A DNA stretch of 19,657 nt from the NCBI GenBank assembly GCA_051002235.1, contig JBPCMN010000041.1:1-19657 (forward strand), read 5' to 3'. Made by a program: the position numbers and the translations under genes. The DNA comes from JBPCMN01 sp013695115 (GTDB lineage: Bacteria > Actinomycetota > Acidimicrobiia > IMCC26256 > JACDBD01). Below are positions 1-5,867 of the stretch, piece after piece. Under the pieces are notes generated by a model. It saw only the letters and a program-made list of their open reading frames with translations, had not been told where the DNA came from and did not search any database. Within the stretch, counting starts at the first letter, position 1; every line of letters starts with the position of its first letter.

Positions 1-706
1 GCGTCCACGCGTACGGGACGAAGTCGTCGAACACGTTGGCGGGGATCGCGAGCGCCTGCAAGAGCGCTGGCTCGTCGGCGTGAGCGTAGAAGCGGTTGAG
101 CCCGTCGAACATGGCGAACCGGTAACCCACTTCGAAGAGCATCGGCTCCCAGCCCTCGTGCGCCGGTTCGTCGGACTTCGGCACGGTTGCTTCCATGACC
201 ACGACCCGGGGCCGGAAGCTGGACCAGTCGGCCCCGGCGAGCACCTCGAGCTCGAAACCCTCGACGTCCACCTTGAGGAAGTCGACCGGACCCGCAACGT
301 GGTCGGCCACGACCTGCGCGAGCGTCCAGATGGGCACCTCGATCGGAGTGAAGTCCTCGCCTTCGGCCCGGTAGCGATCAGCGAGCTCGGGCACCATCGT
401 CGAGGCGCCACGGTTCTCCGCCGGCTCGACGAACAACTTCCCCAGCCCGGCCGTCGCACCGAGCGCGACCCGCAGGTTCGTGTCAGCCGGCCGTGCCGCG
501 CAGAGCCGGTCGTGTTCGCAGGGGAGCGGTTCCACGTTCACGCCCCGCCACCCCCGCTCGGCGAACGCCGCAGTGACCGAATCCAATACGGGATCGCCGG
601 CGCCGACGTCCACCCAGAAGCCCCCCCGACCGTCAGGGTGTAGGGCGCGGGCAAGCACCACATCCTCCTGGTTCTGCGCATACGACACGAACGGACCACT
701 GCTCAT
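1..706 (-). CDS. FkbM-family SAM-dependent methyltransferase, C-terminus cut by window edge
   Basis: Reading the minus strand from the ATG at 704-706 gives an open frame of 235 codons running off the left edge. Seen: N-terminal FVSYAQNQEDVVLARAL, a SAM-binding motif I WVDVGAGD (about residues 31-38), and the FkbM hallmark FLKVDVEGFELEVL (about 143-156). FkbM proteins transfer methyl groups from S-adenosylmethionine, usually to sugar or polyketide hydroxyls, and are common in exopolysaccharide loci; the substrate here cannot be read from sequence. The start overlaps the stop of the glycosyltransferase remnant by ATGA, so the two were translationally coupled. The frame is clean throughout, with no disruption in the visible part. 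The family call is firm; the missing end and true length (families are typically 230-300 residues) are unknown. Confidence 0.88.
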   Translation of the reverse strand, partial: MSSGPFVSYAQNQEDVVLARALHPDGRGGFWVDVGAGDPVLDSVTAAFAERGWRGVNVEPLPCEHDRLCAARPADTNLRVALGATAGLGKLFVEPAENRGASTMVPELADRYRAEGEDFTPIEVPIWTLAQVVADHVAGPVDFLKVDVEGFELEVLAGADWSSFRPRVVVMEATVPKSDEPAHEGWEPMLFEVGYRFAMFDGLNRFYAHADEPALLQALAIPANVFDDFVPYAWT

Positions 707-987
707 CTGTCGGCTCCGGCACCAGTCAAGGCGCCAAACGGTTCGCCCAACGAGGCCGCCGCCGTGGTCGCGTCGTGTGTGACGGGCACGCTCGCGCTAC
801 GCCCGAGCTCCGTGGCGACATCTGGGTGGTCGTCGAGCTGTCGCATCGCGTCCGCCGCGGCGTCCAGATCGGGCTTGGCCCAGCACGCGTCACGCGGATA
901 CGGCTCGGCACCTGGCCCGACCTCGCCGAGCTCGAGGTCCACCGAAAGTCGACCATCCCTGAGCCCGCCCAGGCCGGTCCACACCAT
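703..987 (-). pseudogene. C-terminal remnant of a glycosyltransferase, 5'-truncated
   Basis: A 94-codon frame ends in TGA overlapping the FkbM start (ATGA). Its text, with GEVGPGAEPYP, CWAKPDLDAAADAMRQL and a closing ATELGRSAS segment, matches the tail pattern of GT-B glycosyltransferases as I recall it (YP..A.WA.PD...AA..MR.L...P..A..LG..A). There is no nucleotide-sugar binding core and no N-terminal domain; the same frame meets TAG at 1036-1038, and from about 990 the DNA reads instead as a plus-strand restriction-enzyme remnant. So the gene was cut by a rearrangement near 985-995 and only its last quarter survives. The methionine at 987 is just the first in-frame start and may not be used. 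Family assignment rests on a short C-terminal pattern, so it is moderate. Confidence 0.55.
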
Positions 988-994
988 ACGCCTC

Positions 995-1313
995 GTGGGC
1001 TCGGAGCATCTGATCCCCGCAGACGTCAGCGACCTCTACGAGGTCCACGAGTGGCGGAACGTCGCGGCTGTCTTGCGCGCTTCCAAACCGGAGGAGATGG
1101 GAGGACATTCTCGACGTCCTGCGAAACCTTCCGGCTGTACCGGAGCGCCATCCTCCTTCCCAGCGGTCGCAAGTCCAAGATCGCGGGCGCGATCGACGGA
1201 GCTGTACCGACGAGGACCGGTCGAGAAGTCGTTCCAGGCTCGGATCGTCGTCGACGAGCGTTTGGGGACGCCTACACCAGCTCGCGATCCTGTGAGCTAC
1301 CAGCCAGCTGGAT
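995..1313 (+). pseudogene. Frame-broken, truncated BglII-like restriction endonuclease
   Basis: No single frame is coding, but consecutive frames join into one protein-like text. From a GTG at 995, frame 2 gives DLYEVHEWRNVAAVLRASK. The next frame gives WEDILDVLRN (from about 1098). A third frame gives CETFRLYRSAILL followed by GRKSKIAGAIDGA. Frame 2 then returns with ELYRRGPVEKSFQARIVVDE (to about 1260) and TPTPA. This order matches, from memory, the N-terminal half of actinobacterial proteins annotated as restriction endonuclease BglII: an EVHEWRN start, a G.KS.IA segment, then GW.EK.F...IVVDE. The expected catalytic half after this point is missing: the homology stops where direct repeat copy A begins at 1314. 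Several frameshifts plus truncation make this non-functional. No partner methylase is visible. The family name rests on recall and needs a profile search. Confidence 0.5.
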
Positions 1314-1576
1314 GAGTAGGCTCACCTCATGGTCGATCGTGGCGCGTTCGTAGCGGCCCACCGCGAACTGCGCGAGGCGAGCGAAGCCGTACGGCACCTG
1401 CTCGTGGTCGAGAGTCTCACCCAGCGCCAGGTCGACGAAGCGCGGGATCGTCTTGCGCGGGCCTAGGAGCGAGTCACGCACGTCGACGAGGAAGGGCTGC
1501 GCGCGTGCGTTGCCACGAACGCCCTCGCCTCACCGCGAGTGTCAACGTCAGCGGGCTGGATCCAGCCGGCAGGTGA
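1314..1576 (+). repeat. Direct repeat copy A, 263 bp
   Basis: Aligns without gaps to 7323-7585 with 19 mismatches counted by eye (about 93 percent). It covers a small gene plus about 60 bp of downstream sequence containing the shared run GTGTCAACGTCAGCGGGCT. Both copies have the same orientation, so recombination between them could delete the roughly 6 kb in between. This copy carries a premature stop; the other is intact. Confidence 0.93.
1329..1466 (+). pseudogene. Small helical protein, copy A, broken by an amber codon
   Basis: From ATG 1329 the frame reads MVDRGAFVAAHRELREASEA and continues with HLLVVESLTQRQVDEARDRL to a TAG at codon 46. The intact paralogue at 7338 has TAC (tyrosine) at that codon and continues 13 more residues to TGA. 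The copy A sequence after the TAG still matches (ERVTHVDEEGLRA) but has also lost the final TGA (TGC instead), so read-through would run on to about 1581. The most economical reading is a duplicated gene of which this copy has decayed; a shortened 45-residue product remains possible. No known family was recognised; the composition is that of a charged amphipathic helix. Confidence 0.7.
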
Positions 1577-1781
1577 TCATTAGCCCCCAAGTGCGGTAGT
1601 CGCTCGACTGCAACCAGCACTTTCACACCCGTCTCGCGAAACCTGGTGTGGGTGCCGAAAATGGCCGGCGCTTGTGACCAGGGGTACTCGCTGGTCCGGG
1701 GTTCCGTATGGCGGGTCAACCCCATAACCGACGGTTCTCGGCACCTACATGCCGAACCCGGGCCGGGCGTAGTCTCTGTGT

Positions 1782-1901
1782 ATGGGTGACAAGACTCCAC
1801 GGTCGGGAAACGACAAGAAGCAGGGGAAGAGCCTCAAAGAGAAGCGCGCCGTCAAGGGCGCGAAGAGGGCGGAGCGTTCGAGGAGAGGCAAAATCGCGTA
1901 A
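1782..1901 (+). CDS. Very small basic conserved protein (MGDK type)
   Basis: ATG 1782 to TAA 1899-1901 encodes 39 residues: MGDKTPRSGNDKKQGKS then a lysine/arginine-rich LKEKRAVKGAKRAERSRRG tail. Proteins starting MGDK.P and carrying a SLKEKRA.KKAK stretch are widespread uncharacterised short proteins in actinobacteria, as I recall them. About 17 of 39 residues are Lys or Arg, which suggests nucleic-acid or ribosome contact, but no function is known. It stands alone, with no obvious Shine-Dalgarno sequence (GTAGTCTCTGTGT precedes the ATG), and a perfect hairpin follows the stop directly. Too short for usual gene callers; the family resemblance and the hairpin support it. Confidence 0.72.
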   Translation: MGDKTPRSGNDKKQGKSLKEKRAVKGAKRAERSRRGKIA

Positions 1902-1902
1902 C

Positions 1903-1929
1903 TGCCGACGCTCGGGAGCGGCGTCGGCA
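1903..1929 (+). terminator. Hairpin after the small basic gene
   Basis: TGCCGACGC (1903-1911) pairs perfectly with GCGTCGGCA (1921-1929) around a 9-nt loop, starting 1 nt after the TAA. No T run follows, so it is an L-shaped or transcript-stabilising hairpin rather than a classical terminator; such hairpins are common in high-GC actinomycetes. Confidence 0.6.
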
Positions 1930-2271
1930 ACGGCCCCCAAGGGGTGGCGGTCACGCCGGACGAGGCGTCGCCCCGCGCCGGTATGCCCGGCCGCCGCGCC
2001 GGAGCCAGCCGGATCGATCCGTCGGGGTTTCGCGAGCGCGGCCGCGCGTTTCGACAGTGACGACGAGATTGAATGCCCGGGGGTGCCGCCAGCTGGTCAC
2101 GTTGACCAGCCGATGGGTGACGAGGTTGTCGTTGAGGAACCGACGTTTACGGCCCGCCCAGGCGCTTGCGATCTGCTCGAGGTGCGCCGTGCGGCGAATG
2201 CCTGGGACCTACGCGCGCCGAAATGCGAGCGGAGCGTGGTACGTGATGGACCCCACAGGAAAGGAGGCACC
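1930..2271. other. Stretch without a convincing gene
   Basis: A plus-strand frame stays open across this stretch into the gene at 2272, but it is arginine- and proline-rich in the way of non-coding high-GC frames and has no ribosome site. A minus-strand frame at about 1990-2210 reads more like protein (AHLEQIASAWAGRKRR, then LNDNLVTHRLVNVTSWRHP), but it begins right after a TAG and has no start codon. It may be a fragment of a decayed gene; I cannot name it. Confidence 0.4.
2260..2267 (+). promoter_or_regulatory. Strong ribosome binding site deciding a GTG start
   Basis: AAAGGAGG lies 4 nt before GTG 2272. It is the best Shine-Dalgarno match in the left half of the window and fixes the start of the 75-residue gene, rejecting the much longer upstream open frame. 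Confidence 0.8.
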
Positions 2272-2499
2272 GTGGGGACGGCCACCGTGACCTTGACGGT
2301 TCGCCTGTATGGCGACGAGGTGCTCGACCGTTTCACCGCGGCCCTCGACTCGAACGGCACAAGCGTCGACGAGGTCGTCGGGAAGGCCCTGTGCCGGCGC
2401 CTCGGTTATCTGCCGGACGACCCGGCGGAGCCGATCGGCGTCGAAATCGACGACGGCGAACGCCGTCGACTCGCCGAGCTAACAGGACGGGCGGCGTGA
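2272..2499 (+). CDS. Small protein of unknown function, first of an overlapping chain
   Basis: GTG start behind a near-perfect ribosome site gives 75 residues. The N-terminal part VTLTVRLYGDEVLDRFTAAL suggests a strand followed by a helix, then SVDEVVGKALCRRLGYLPDD and an acidic, helical C-terminus. The strand-helix-helix layout is reminiscent of ribbon-helix-helix proteins, but I do not recognise a family and do not claim DNA binding. Its TGA overlaps the GTG of the next gene (GTGA), so the two are translationally coupled. The strong ribosome site and coupled chain are typical of phage or element operons. Confidence 0.68.
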   Translation: MGTATVTLTVRLYGDEVLDRFTAALDSNGTSVDEVVGKALCRRLGYLPDDPAEPIGVEIDDGERRRLAELTGRAA

Positions 2500-2576
2500 C
2501 CGGCCCGATCATGGCCGGCGTCATCGTCGCCGCCCTCCTCGGCTACGCGGCGTGGGAGCGGAACCGCCGGGCGTGA
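2496..2576 (+). CDS. 26-residue single-span membrane peptide
   Basis: GTG 2496 overlaps the preceding stop (GTGA) and the frame ends TGA 2574-2576, itself overlapping the next GTG. The peptide has a hydrophobic run (IMAGVIVAALLGYAAW) followed by ERNRRA, a positively charged end that would stay in the cytoplasm. Such short membrane peptides occur in phage modules and toxin systems, but nothing here fixes a role. It is supported by the double GTGA overlap rather than by homology. Confidence 0.5.
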   Translation: MTGPIMAGVIVAALLGYAAWERNRRA

Positions 2577-2872
2577 GGAATCCGTACGCGTCGTGGATCG
2601 ACAGTGATGATAAGCCGACGCGGGTAGTCAATCTCGGTCGATGCCGTCGATGAACGTGAGAAGCCTTCGGTTGAGCAGCTGCGGGTTCTCGATCGTGGGG
2701 GCGTGGGCTGGTCGTCATCGAGACGCTCGGCGAACGGCTGCACGACCTTGAAGTCACGGAACGCGCTGCCCAGCAGCTCGAAGAGTGGTTCTGGTGGCAG
2801 ATCGCCGTCGCACTCAATAACGAGCACGAACGGGCGCGGCTCCGTGCCGCGGAAGCGTTGAACCATGACTGA
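2573..2872 (+). pseudogene. Phage-like small gene split by two compensating frameshifts
   Basis: GTG 2573 overlaps the previous stop by GTGA and reads RNPYASWIDSDDKPTRVVNL in frame 2, then meets TGA 2651-2653. The neighbouring frame (about 2628-2706) continues with VDAVDEREKPSVEQLRVLDR, and frame 2 resumes from 2708 with LVVIETLGERLHDLEVTERA then QQLEEWFWWQIAVALNNEHE to TGA 2870-2872. Charged helical text in all three pieces, the coupled start and the overlap with the next gene (ATGACTGA) point to one original protein of about 95-100 residues. Two opposite indels would explain it. Family not recognised. Real decay, a pair of sequence errors, or (least likely) frameshifting are all compatible. 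Confidence 0.5.
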
Positions 2873-3129
2873 CGCGGCCCGCTGCGATTTCTGTCGGGAG
2901 TGTGACGCGGTACGGACCATCGCCGCCCTCCGCGTCAGACCCGGAGCGACTCCCTCGGCTCGTCGGTGTCTGCGGCGAATGTCTCACAGTGGATCGCCGC
3001 GAACCCGAAGAACCGCCCCGCAACCGCGACGAGGTATCCGCGGCCGTGACAGACAAGCTCGCGGACGAAATCGAGGAGTGGCTACGTGACCCCCCCCGGG
3101 GGACCGTGACGCGTCGCCTTTCCGAATAG
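2865..3129 (+). pseudogene. Double-CxxC zinc-binding small protein split by one extra base
   Basis: ATG 2865 begins MTDAARCDFCRECDAVRT and IAALRV in frame 0; after base 2937 the sensible text moves to frame 1: DPERLPRLVGVCGECLTVDR, then RREPEEPP, a helical VTDKLADEIEEWLRD and TAG at 3127-3129. Dropping A2937 restores one frame of about 87 residues with two CxxC pairs (CDFC and CGEC) about 30 residues apart, the layout of a small zinc ribbon. As it stands, frame 0 runs to 3089 with an arginine-rich tail that looks non-coding. Its ATG sits inside the end of the preceding gene, so it belongs to the same coupled chain. Its 3' part is overlapped antisense by the gene ending at 2984. Function unknown. 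Confidence 0.55.
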
Positions 3130-3676
3130 GTGGAAGCGCGCCCGGGTCAAGTACGACCTCCGACTCTCTACGGTCGTCAATGAACGCGAGCACCGCGCCC
3201 GGGTCAACGGTTGCCGTGACGACCATGCCGCTGCCGGTTGCCCACAGCATCCAGCGGTCAGCAAACCATTCGGCCCGCCGGCGGTCGGTCGTCCACGCCA
3301 TGCCGCGCCGCCTGCCCCATGTAGTCCCGCGGTGAACAGTGACGGGTTCGGTAGGCGCCACTCTGCCGGTGTCACTCACGAACCCTGCCATGCGGAACAG
3401 CCCGACCCACTCTCCGACGCCAAGCGCACGTTGCGGCCACTCCGGCCAACACCAGGCATCGGGTAGTACGGCGCGCAGATCGTCAACCGTCAGGGTTCCA
3501 CCGTGCCACCAATCGAACAGCAGCGCGGGATACAAGTTACGACCGAAACGCAGCGCCAACGCGTCGAGCTGGCCACGGCCACTCAACCCGTCGAGCAAAT
3601 CCCACCCCGGCCACAGCGGACGTGTTCCCCAACGCTGGTCGATGTACGACCGAGACCCCGCCATCCCCCCGAACAT
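2984..3676 (-). CDS. ADP-ribosyltransferase-fold-like protein
   Basis: The frame from ATG 3676 (ribosome site GGGGGCAGGGG, 7-nt spacer) encodes 230 residues. The first 110 are tryptophan-rich (RPLWPGWDLLDG, DWWHGG, WCWPEWPQ). The second half shows the order seen in R-S-E type ADP-ribosyltransferases: VTVHRGTTW (R116), GMAWTTDRRRAEWFADR (about 125-141, the S/T-x-S strand and following helix), VVTATVDPGAVLAF, then an E-x-E-like ESEVVLDP (E171, E173). Such enzymes move ADP-ribose from NAD to protein, nucleic acid or small molecules; activity here is inference from motif order. The last 45 residues are arginine- and proline-rich and lie antisense to the CxxC gene, so the natural stop may have been lost near 3120. 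An internal ATG at 3661 is less well spaced from a ribosome site. Confidence 0.6.
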   Translation of the reverse strand: MFGGMAGSRSYIDQRWGTRPLWPGWDLLDGLSGRGQLDALALRFGRNLYPALLFDWWHGGTLTVDDLRAVLPDAWCWPEWPQRALGVGEWVGLFRMAGFVSDTGRVAPTEPVTVHRGTTWGRRRGMAWTTDRRRAEWFADRWMLWATGSGMVVTATVDPGAVLAFIDDRRESEVVLDPGALPPIRKGDASRSPGGGHVATPRFRPRACLSRPRIPRRGCGAVLRVRGDPL

Positions 3677-3683
3677 AGCCACC

Positions 3684-3715
3684 CCCCTGCCCCCAACCCG
3701 ACACGGGGGCAGGGG
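3684..3715. promoter_or_regulatory. Perfect 11-bp inverted repeat between divergent genes
   Basis: CCCCTGCCCCC (3684-3694) and GGGGGCAGGGG (3705-3715) are exact reverse complements with a 10-bp spacer. Each arm supplies the purine-rich ribosome site for the gene pointing away from it: GGGGG sits 5 nt before GTG 3715 on the plus strand, and the other arm ends 7 nt before ATG 3676 on the minus strand. The symmetry could be an operator for a dimeric repressor, or an RNA hairpin that hides both ribosome sites; the sequence alone does not decide. Confidence 0.6.
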
Positions 3716-4009
3716 TGGAGCTGTACCACGCAACGGATGAGGCCGGCGTCCTAGGGATCATGAAGCACGGCTTCGTCATCTCGCACCTTCAGGATTCGCA
3801 GGGATCGGCCTGGTTGTGCTCCACGACGCAGGATGACGGGCAGCGCCGGCCACGAATGGATTGTCATCGTCGACATGCCGTCGGAGATGGCGGAGAAATA
3901 TCGCTATCGGTTCGATGACGGCACGCCGTATCTCGACAACTACCTGGTCCCGTGGGAGGTCGTGAACGCCTACCGGCCTTTCCGCTACGACCGACGCAAA
4001 CCCGAGTAG
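3715..4009 (+). pseudogene. ART-like (LYHAT motif) gene, frameshifted
   Basis: GTG 3715 gives MELYHATDEAGVLGIMKHGF and VISHLQDSQGSAWLCSTTQD. Around 3835-3840 the sensible text passes to the next frame, TGSAGHEWIVIVDMPSEMAE, then YRYRFDDGTPYLDNYLVPWE and VVNAYRPF to TAG 4007-4009. The opening L-Y-H-x-T followed by a helix ending in GF is shared by many ADP-ribosyltransferase-fold proteins (KptA/PARP-like superfamily), and the strand-rich second half fits. Joined, it would be about 97 residues. In the first frame alone translation ends at 3918 after 67 residues with a non-coding-looking tail. It is divergent from the other ART-like gene and shares the inverted repeat with it. Superfamily call is tentative; the frame break is seen directly. 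Confidence 0.5.
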
Positions 4010-4021
4010 TCAACTCGCCAG

Positions 4022-4123
4022 TCACGCGGGTGGGAGCGGCTGGTAACACGCGACGCTCGCGCTCCTCAGTCGCATGCTCGGGGCGGCCGAGCGTAGGGGT
4101 GCGCGGTCGAGGACGTCGGTCAT
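4022..4123 (-). CDS. Possible 33-residue peptide
   Basis: ATG at 4121-4123 (minus) follows a good purine-rich site (AGGGGGGAACC) and reads MTDVLDRAPLRSAAPSMRLR then SASVACYQPLPPA to TGA. The ribosome site is the main support; no family recognised, and the length allows chance. It points away from the glycosyltransferase at 4310 and could be a leader-type peptide or nothing. Confidence 0.3.
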   Translation of the reverse strand: MTDVLDRAPLRSAAPSMRLRSASVACYQPLPPA

Positions 4124-4309
4124 GGTTCCCCCCTGCCTGACGCGTGACGACACCGACCCTACGGCGGGCCGGCCCGGCGCTCAACGATCCCGCCCGGAGC
4201 CGCCGAGCCGTGTCGCTGCCGCCTACGGTCAGGCCCATGACGATGCGCGCTCGCGGATGACGCATCCGCGCGGTCGTGGTGCGCCGACCTCGCCCGTCGT
4301 ATCGCAGCC

Positions 4310-5848
4310 ATGACCAAGGGCCGGGCTGTGATGGGCCTGCTGTTCTTCCCGCGTGGCGGCTCGGCGCAGGTGACGCGCTACCTCGCGGCGGCGCTCACCG
4401 ACGCCGGCTGGTCGGTGCCGCTGGTCACCGGGTCGCTTGGAGCGCCCGGGGAGGGCACGCACGCCCCGACCTTCTTCGCCGGCATTCACGTCCACCACCT
4501 CGACTACACCGCCGCGGTAGAGGCGTTCGAGGCCGGCGCCAGCGCGGTGGCCGCGCCGGTACCGATGCACGCCTCCTTCGAGGACCGCGAGGACGCCCCC
4601 GACGTAGTGCTCGCCGCGGTCGACCCGGCACTCGCCGAGCGCCTGTCGTCGGCGTGGGAGCCTCCGTTCCTGGCCGCCGGCGCCGACCACGCCGACGTTT
4701 TCCACCTCCACCACCTCACGCCCCAGCACGACGCGGTCGCCCGACGCTGGCCGCACGTGCCCGTGGTCGCGCACCTGCACGGCACCGAGATTAAGTTGAT
4801 CGAGGCCATCGAAGAGCGCGCCGGCGTGGCCAAGGCGCTGGGCACGACCCTGGGCGCGATGCCCGACCTGGTGAGGGACACGGCGAGCGTTCCCGCCGCG
4901 CTCGACGGACGCCAGCGCGACCTGTTGCGAACGACGCGCTGGGACCAGTGGCGTCACGGCGACTTCTGGCTCGCCCGCCTTCGAGACCAGGCGCGCCGCG
5001 CCGACCACCTCGTCGTCGTGTCGCCGCCCGACCGGGCCACCGCCATCGCGGTGCTCGGCATCGCGCCCGAGCGCGTGACCGACGTCCCCAACGGCGTCGA
5101 CACCGCCCGCTTCCGGCCCCGGGCGCTCACCCCGGCCGAGCGGCGGGCGCGCGTCCGGCGGTGGCTGGTCGAGGACCCCCAGGGCTGGGACGAGACGGGC
5201 GGGCCGGGCACGGTGTCGTACCGGGAGCCGGATCTCGACCGGCTGCTCGGGCCCGCCGGCGACGCCACCGTCCTCATCTACGTCGGGCGGTTCACCGCGG
5301 CCAAGCGGGTGCCCCTCCTCGTGCGGGCCTTCGCCCGGGCCCGCGCCCGCTTCGAGCGGCCGGCCTCGCTCGTGGTGTGGGGCGGCCATCCCGGTGAGTG
5401 GGAGGACGACCACCCGGTGGCCGTCGCCGACGAGGTCGGCGCCGACGGCATCTTCTTCGCGGGCTGGCGGGGTCACTCCGACCTGCCCGAGGGCCTGGCC
5501 ACCTGCGACGCACTGGTGATGCCGTCGGTCAACGACTCGTATCCCCAGACGCCGCTCGAGGCGATGGCAGTGGGCCTGCCGGTGATCGCCACCCGCAGCG
5601 GCGGGTTCCCGTCGATGATCAACCTCGACCCCGCCCAACCCACGGGCTGGCTGGTGCCCCCCGACGACGTCGACGCGCTGGCCGACACCCTGGTCGAGGC
5701 GGTCAACCGCCCCGACGAGCTCGGCCGCCGGGGCGACGCCGCGCTCGCCCACGCCCGTGCCGAGCTGGCATGGTCGCGACGGGTCGCGGGGTTCGAGCGC
5801 GCGTACGAGCTGGCTCGAGAACGACGCGCCACCGCCGGCTCCGCCTGA
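4310..5848 (+). CDS. GT4-type glycosyltransferase
   Basis: A 512-residue GT-B enzyme expected to move a sugar from a nucleotide-activated donor to a glycan or lipid acceptor in the cytoplasm. The N-terminal acceptor domain opens with VMGLLFFPRGGSAQVTRYL (about 7-25), the glycine-rich loop, and holds VVAHLHGTE (152-160). The C-terminal domain shows VPNGVDTARF (259-268), VLIYVGRFTAAKRVPLLVRA (321-340), IFFAGWR and SYPQTPLEAMAVGLPVIATRSGG. The usual E-x7-E donor motif is D409-x7-E417. An insertion around 280-315 is longer than usual. Start: ATG 4310; ATG 4331 is also possible and nearer the conserved core. The gene is monocistronic and undamaged although its surroundings are decayed, so it may be under selection. 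Donor and acceptor unknown. Confidence 0.88.
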   Translation: MTKGRAVMGLLFFPRGGSAQVTRYLAAALTDAGWSVPLVTGSLGAPGEGTHAPTFFAGIHVHHLDYTAAVEAFEAGASAVAAPVPMHASFEDREDAPDVVLAAVDPALAERLSSAWEPPFLAAGADHADVFHLHHLTPQHDAVARRWPHVPVVAHLHGTEIKLIEAIEERAGVAKALGTTLGAMPDLVRDTASVPAALDGRQRDLLRTTRWDQWRHGDFWLARLRDQARRADHLVVVSPPDRATAIAVLGIAPERVTDVPNGVDTARFRPRALTPAERRARVRRWLVEDPQGWDETGGPGTVSYREPDLDRLLGPAGDATVLIYVGRFTAAKRVPLLVRAFARARARFERPASLVVWGGHPGEWEDDHPVAVADEVGADGIFFAGWRGHSDLPEGLATCDALVMPSVNDSYPQTPLEAMAVGLPVIATRSGGFPSMINLDPAQPTGWLVPPDDVDALADTLVEAVNRPDELGRRGDAALAHARAELAWSRRVAGFERAYELARERRATAGSA

Positions 5849-5867
5849 TCGCGATAGGGCGAGCTCT

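Noticed and set aside
80..643. A 187-codon plus-strand open frame
   Set aside because: Antisense to the FkbM gene, whose motifs are clear on the minus strand.
1990..2210. Minus-strand open frame with LNDNLVTHRLVNVTSW
   Set aside because: Protein-like but starts directly after TAG with no start codon and no recognised family; kept only as a note in the gene-free stretch.
1708..2271. N-terminal extension of the gene at 2272
   Set aside because: The frame is open, but Arg/Pro-rich, overlaps the small basic gene in another frame, and the AAAGGAGG site selects GTG 2272.
4229..5752. A 507-codon minus-strand open frame
   Set aside because: Antisense to the GT4 gene; low-complexity Gly/Arg/Val/His composition and no motifs.
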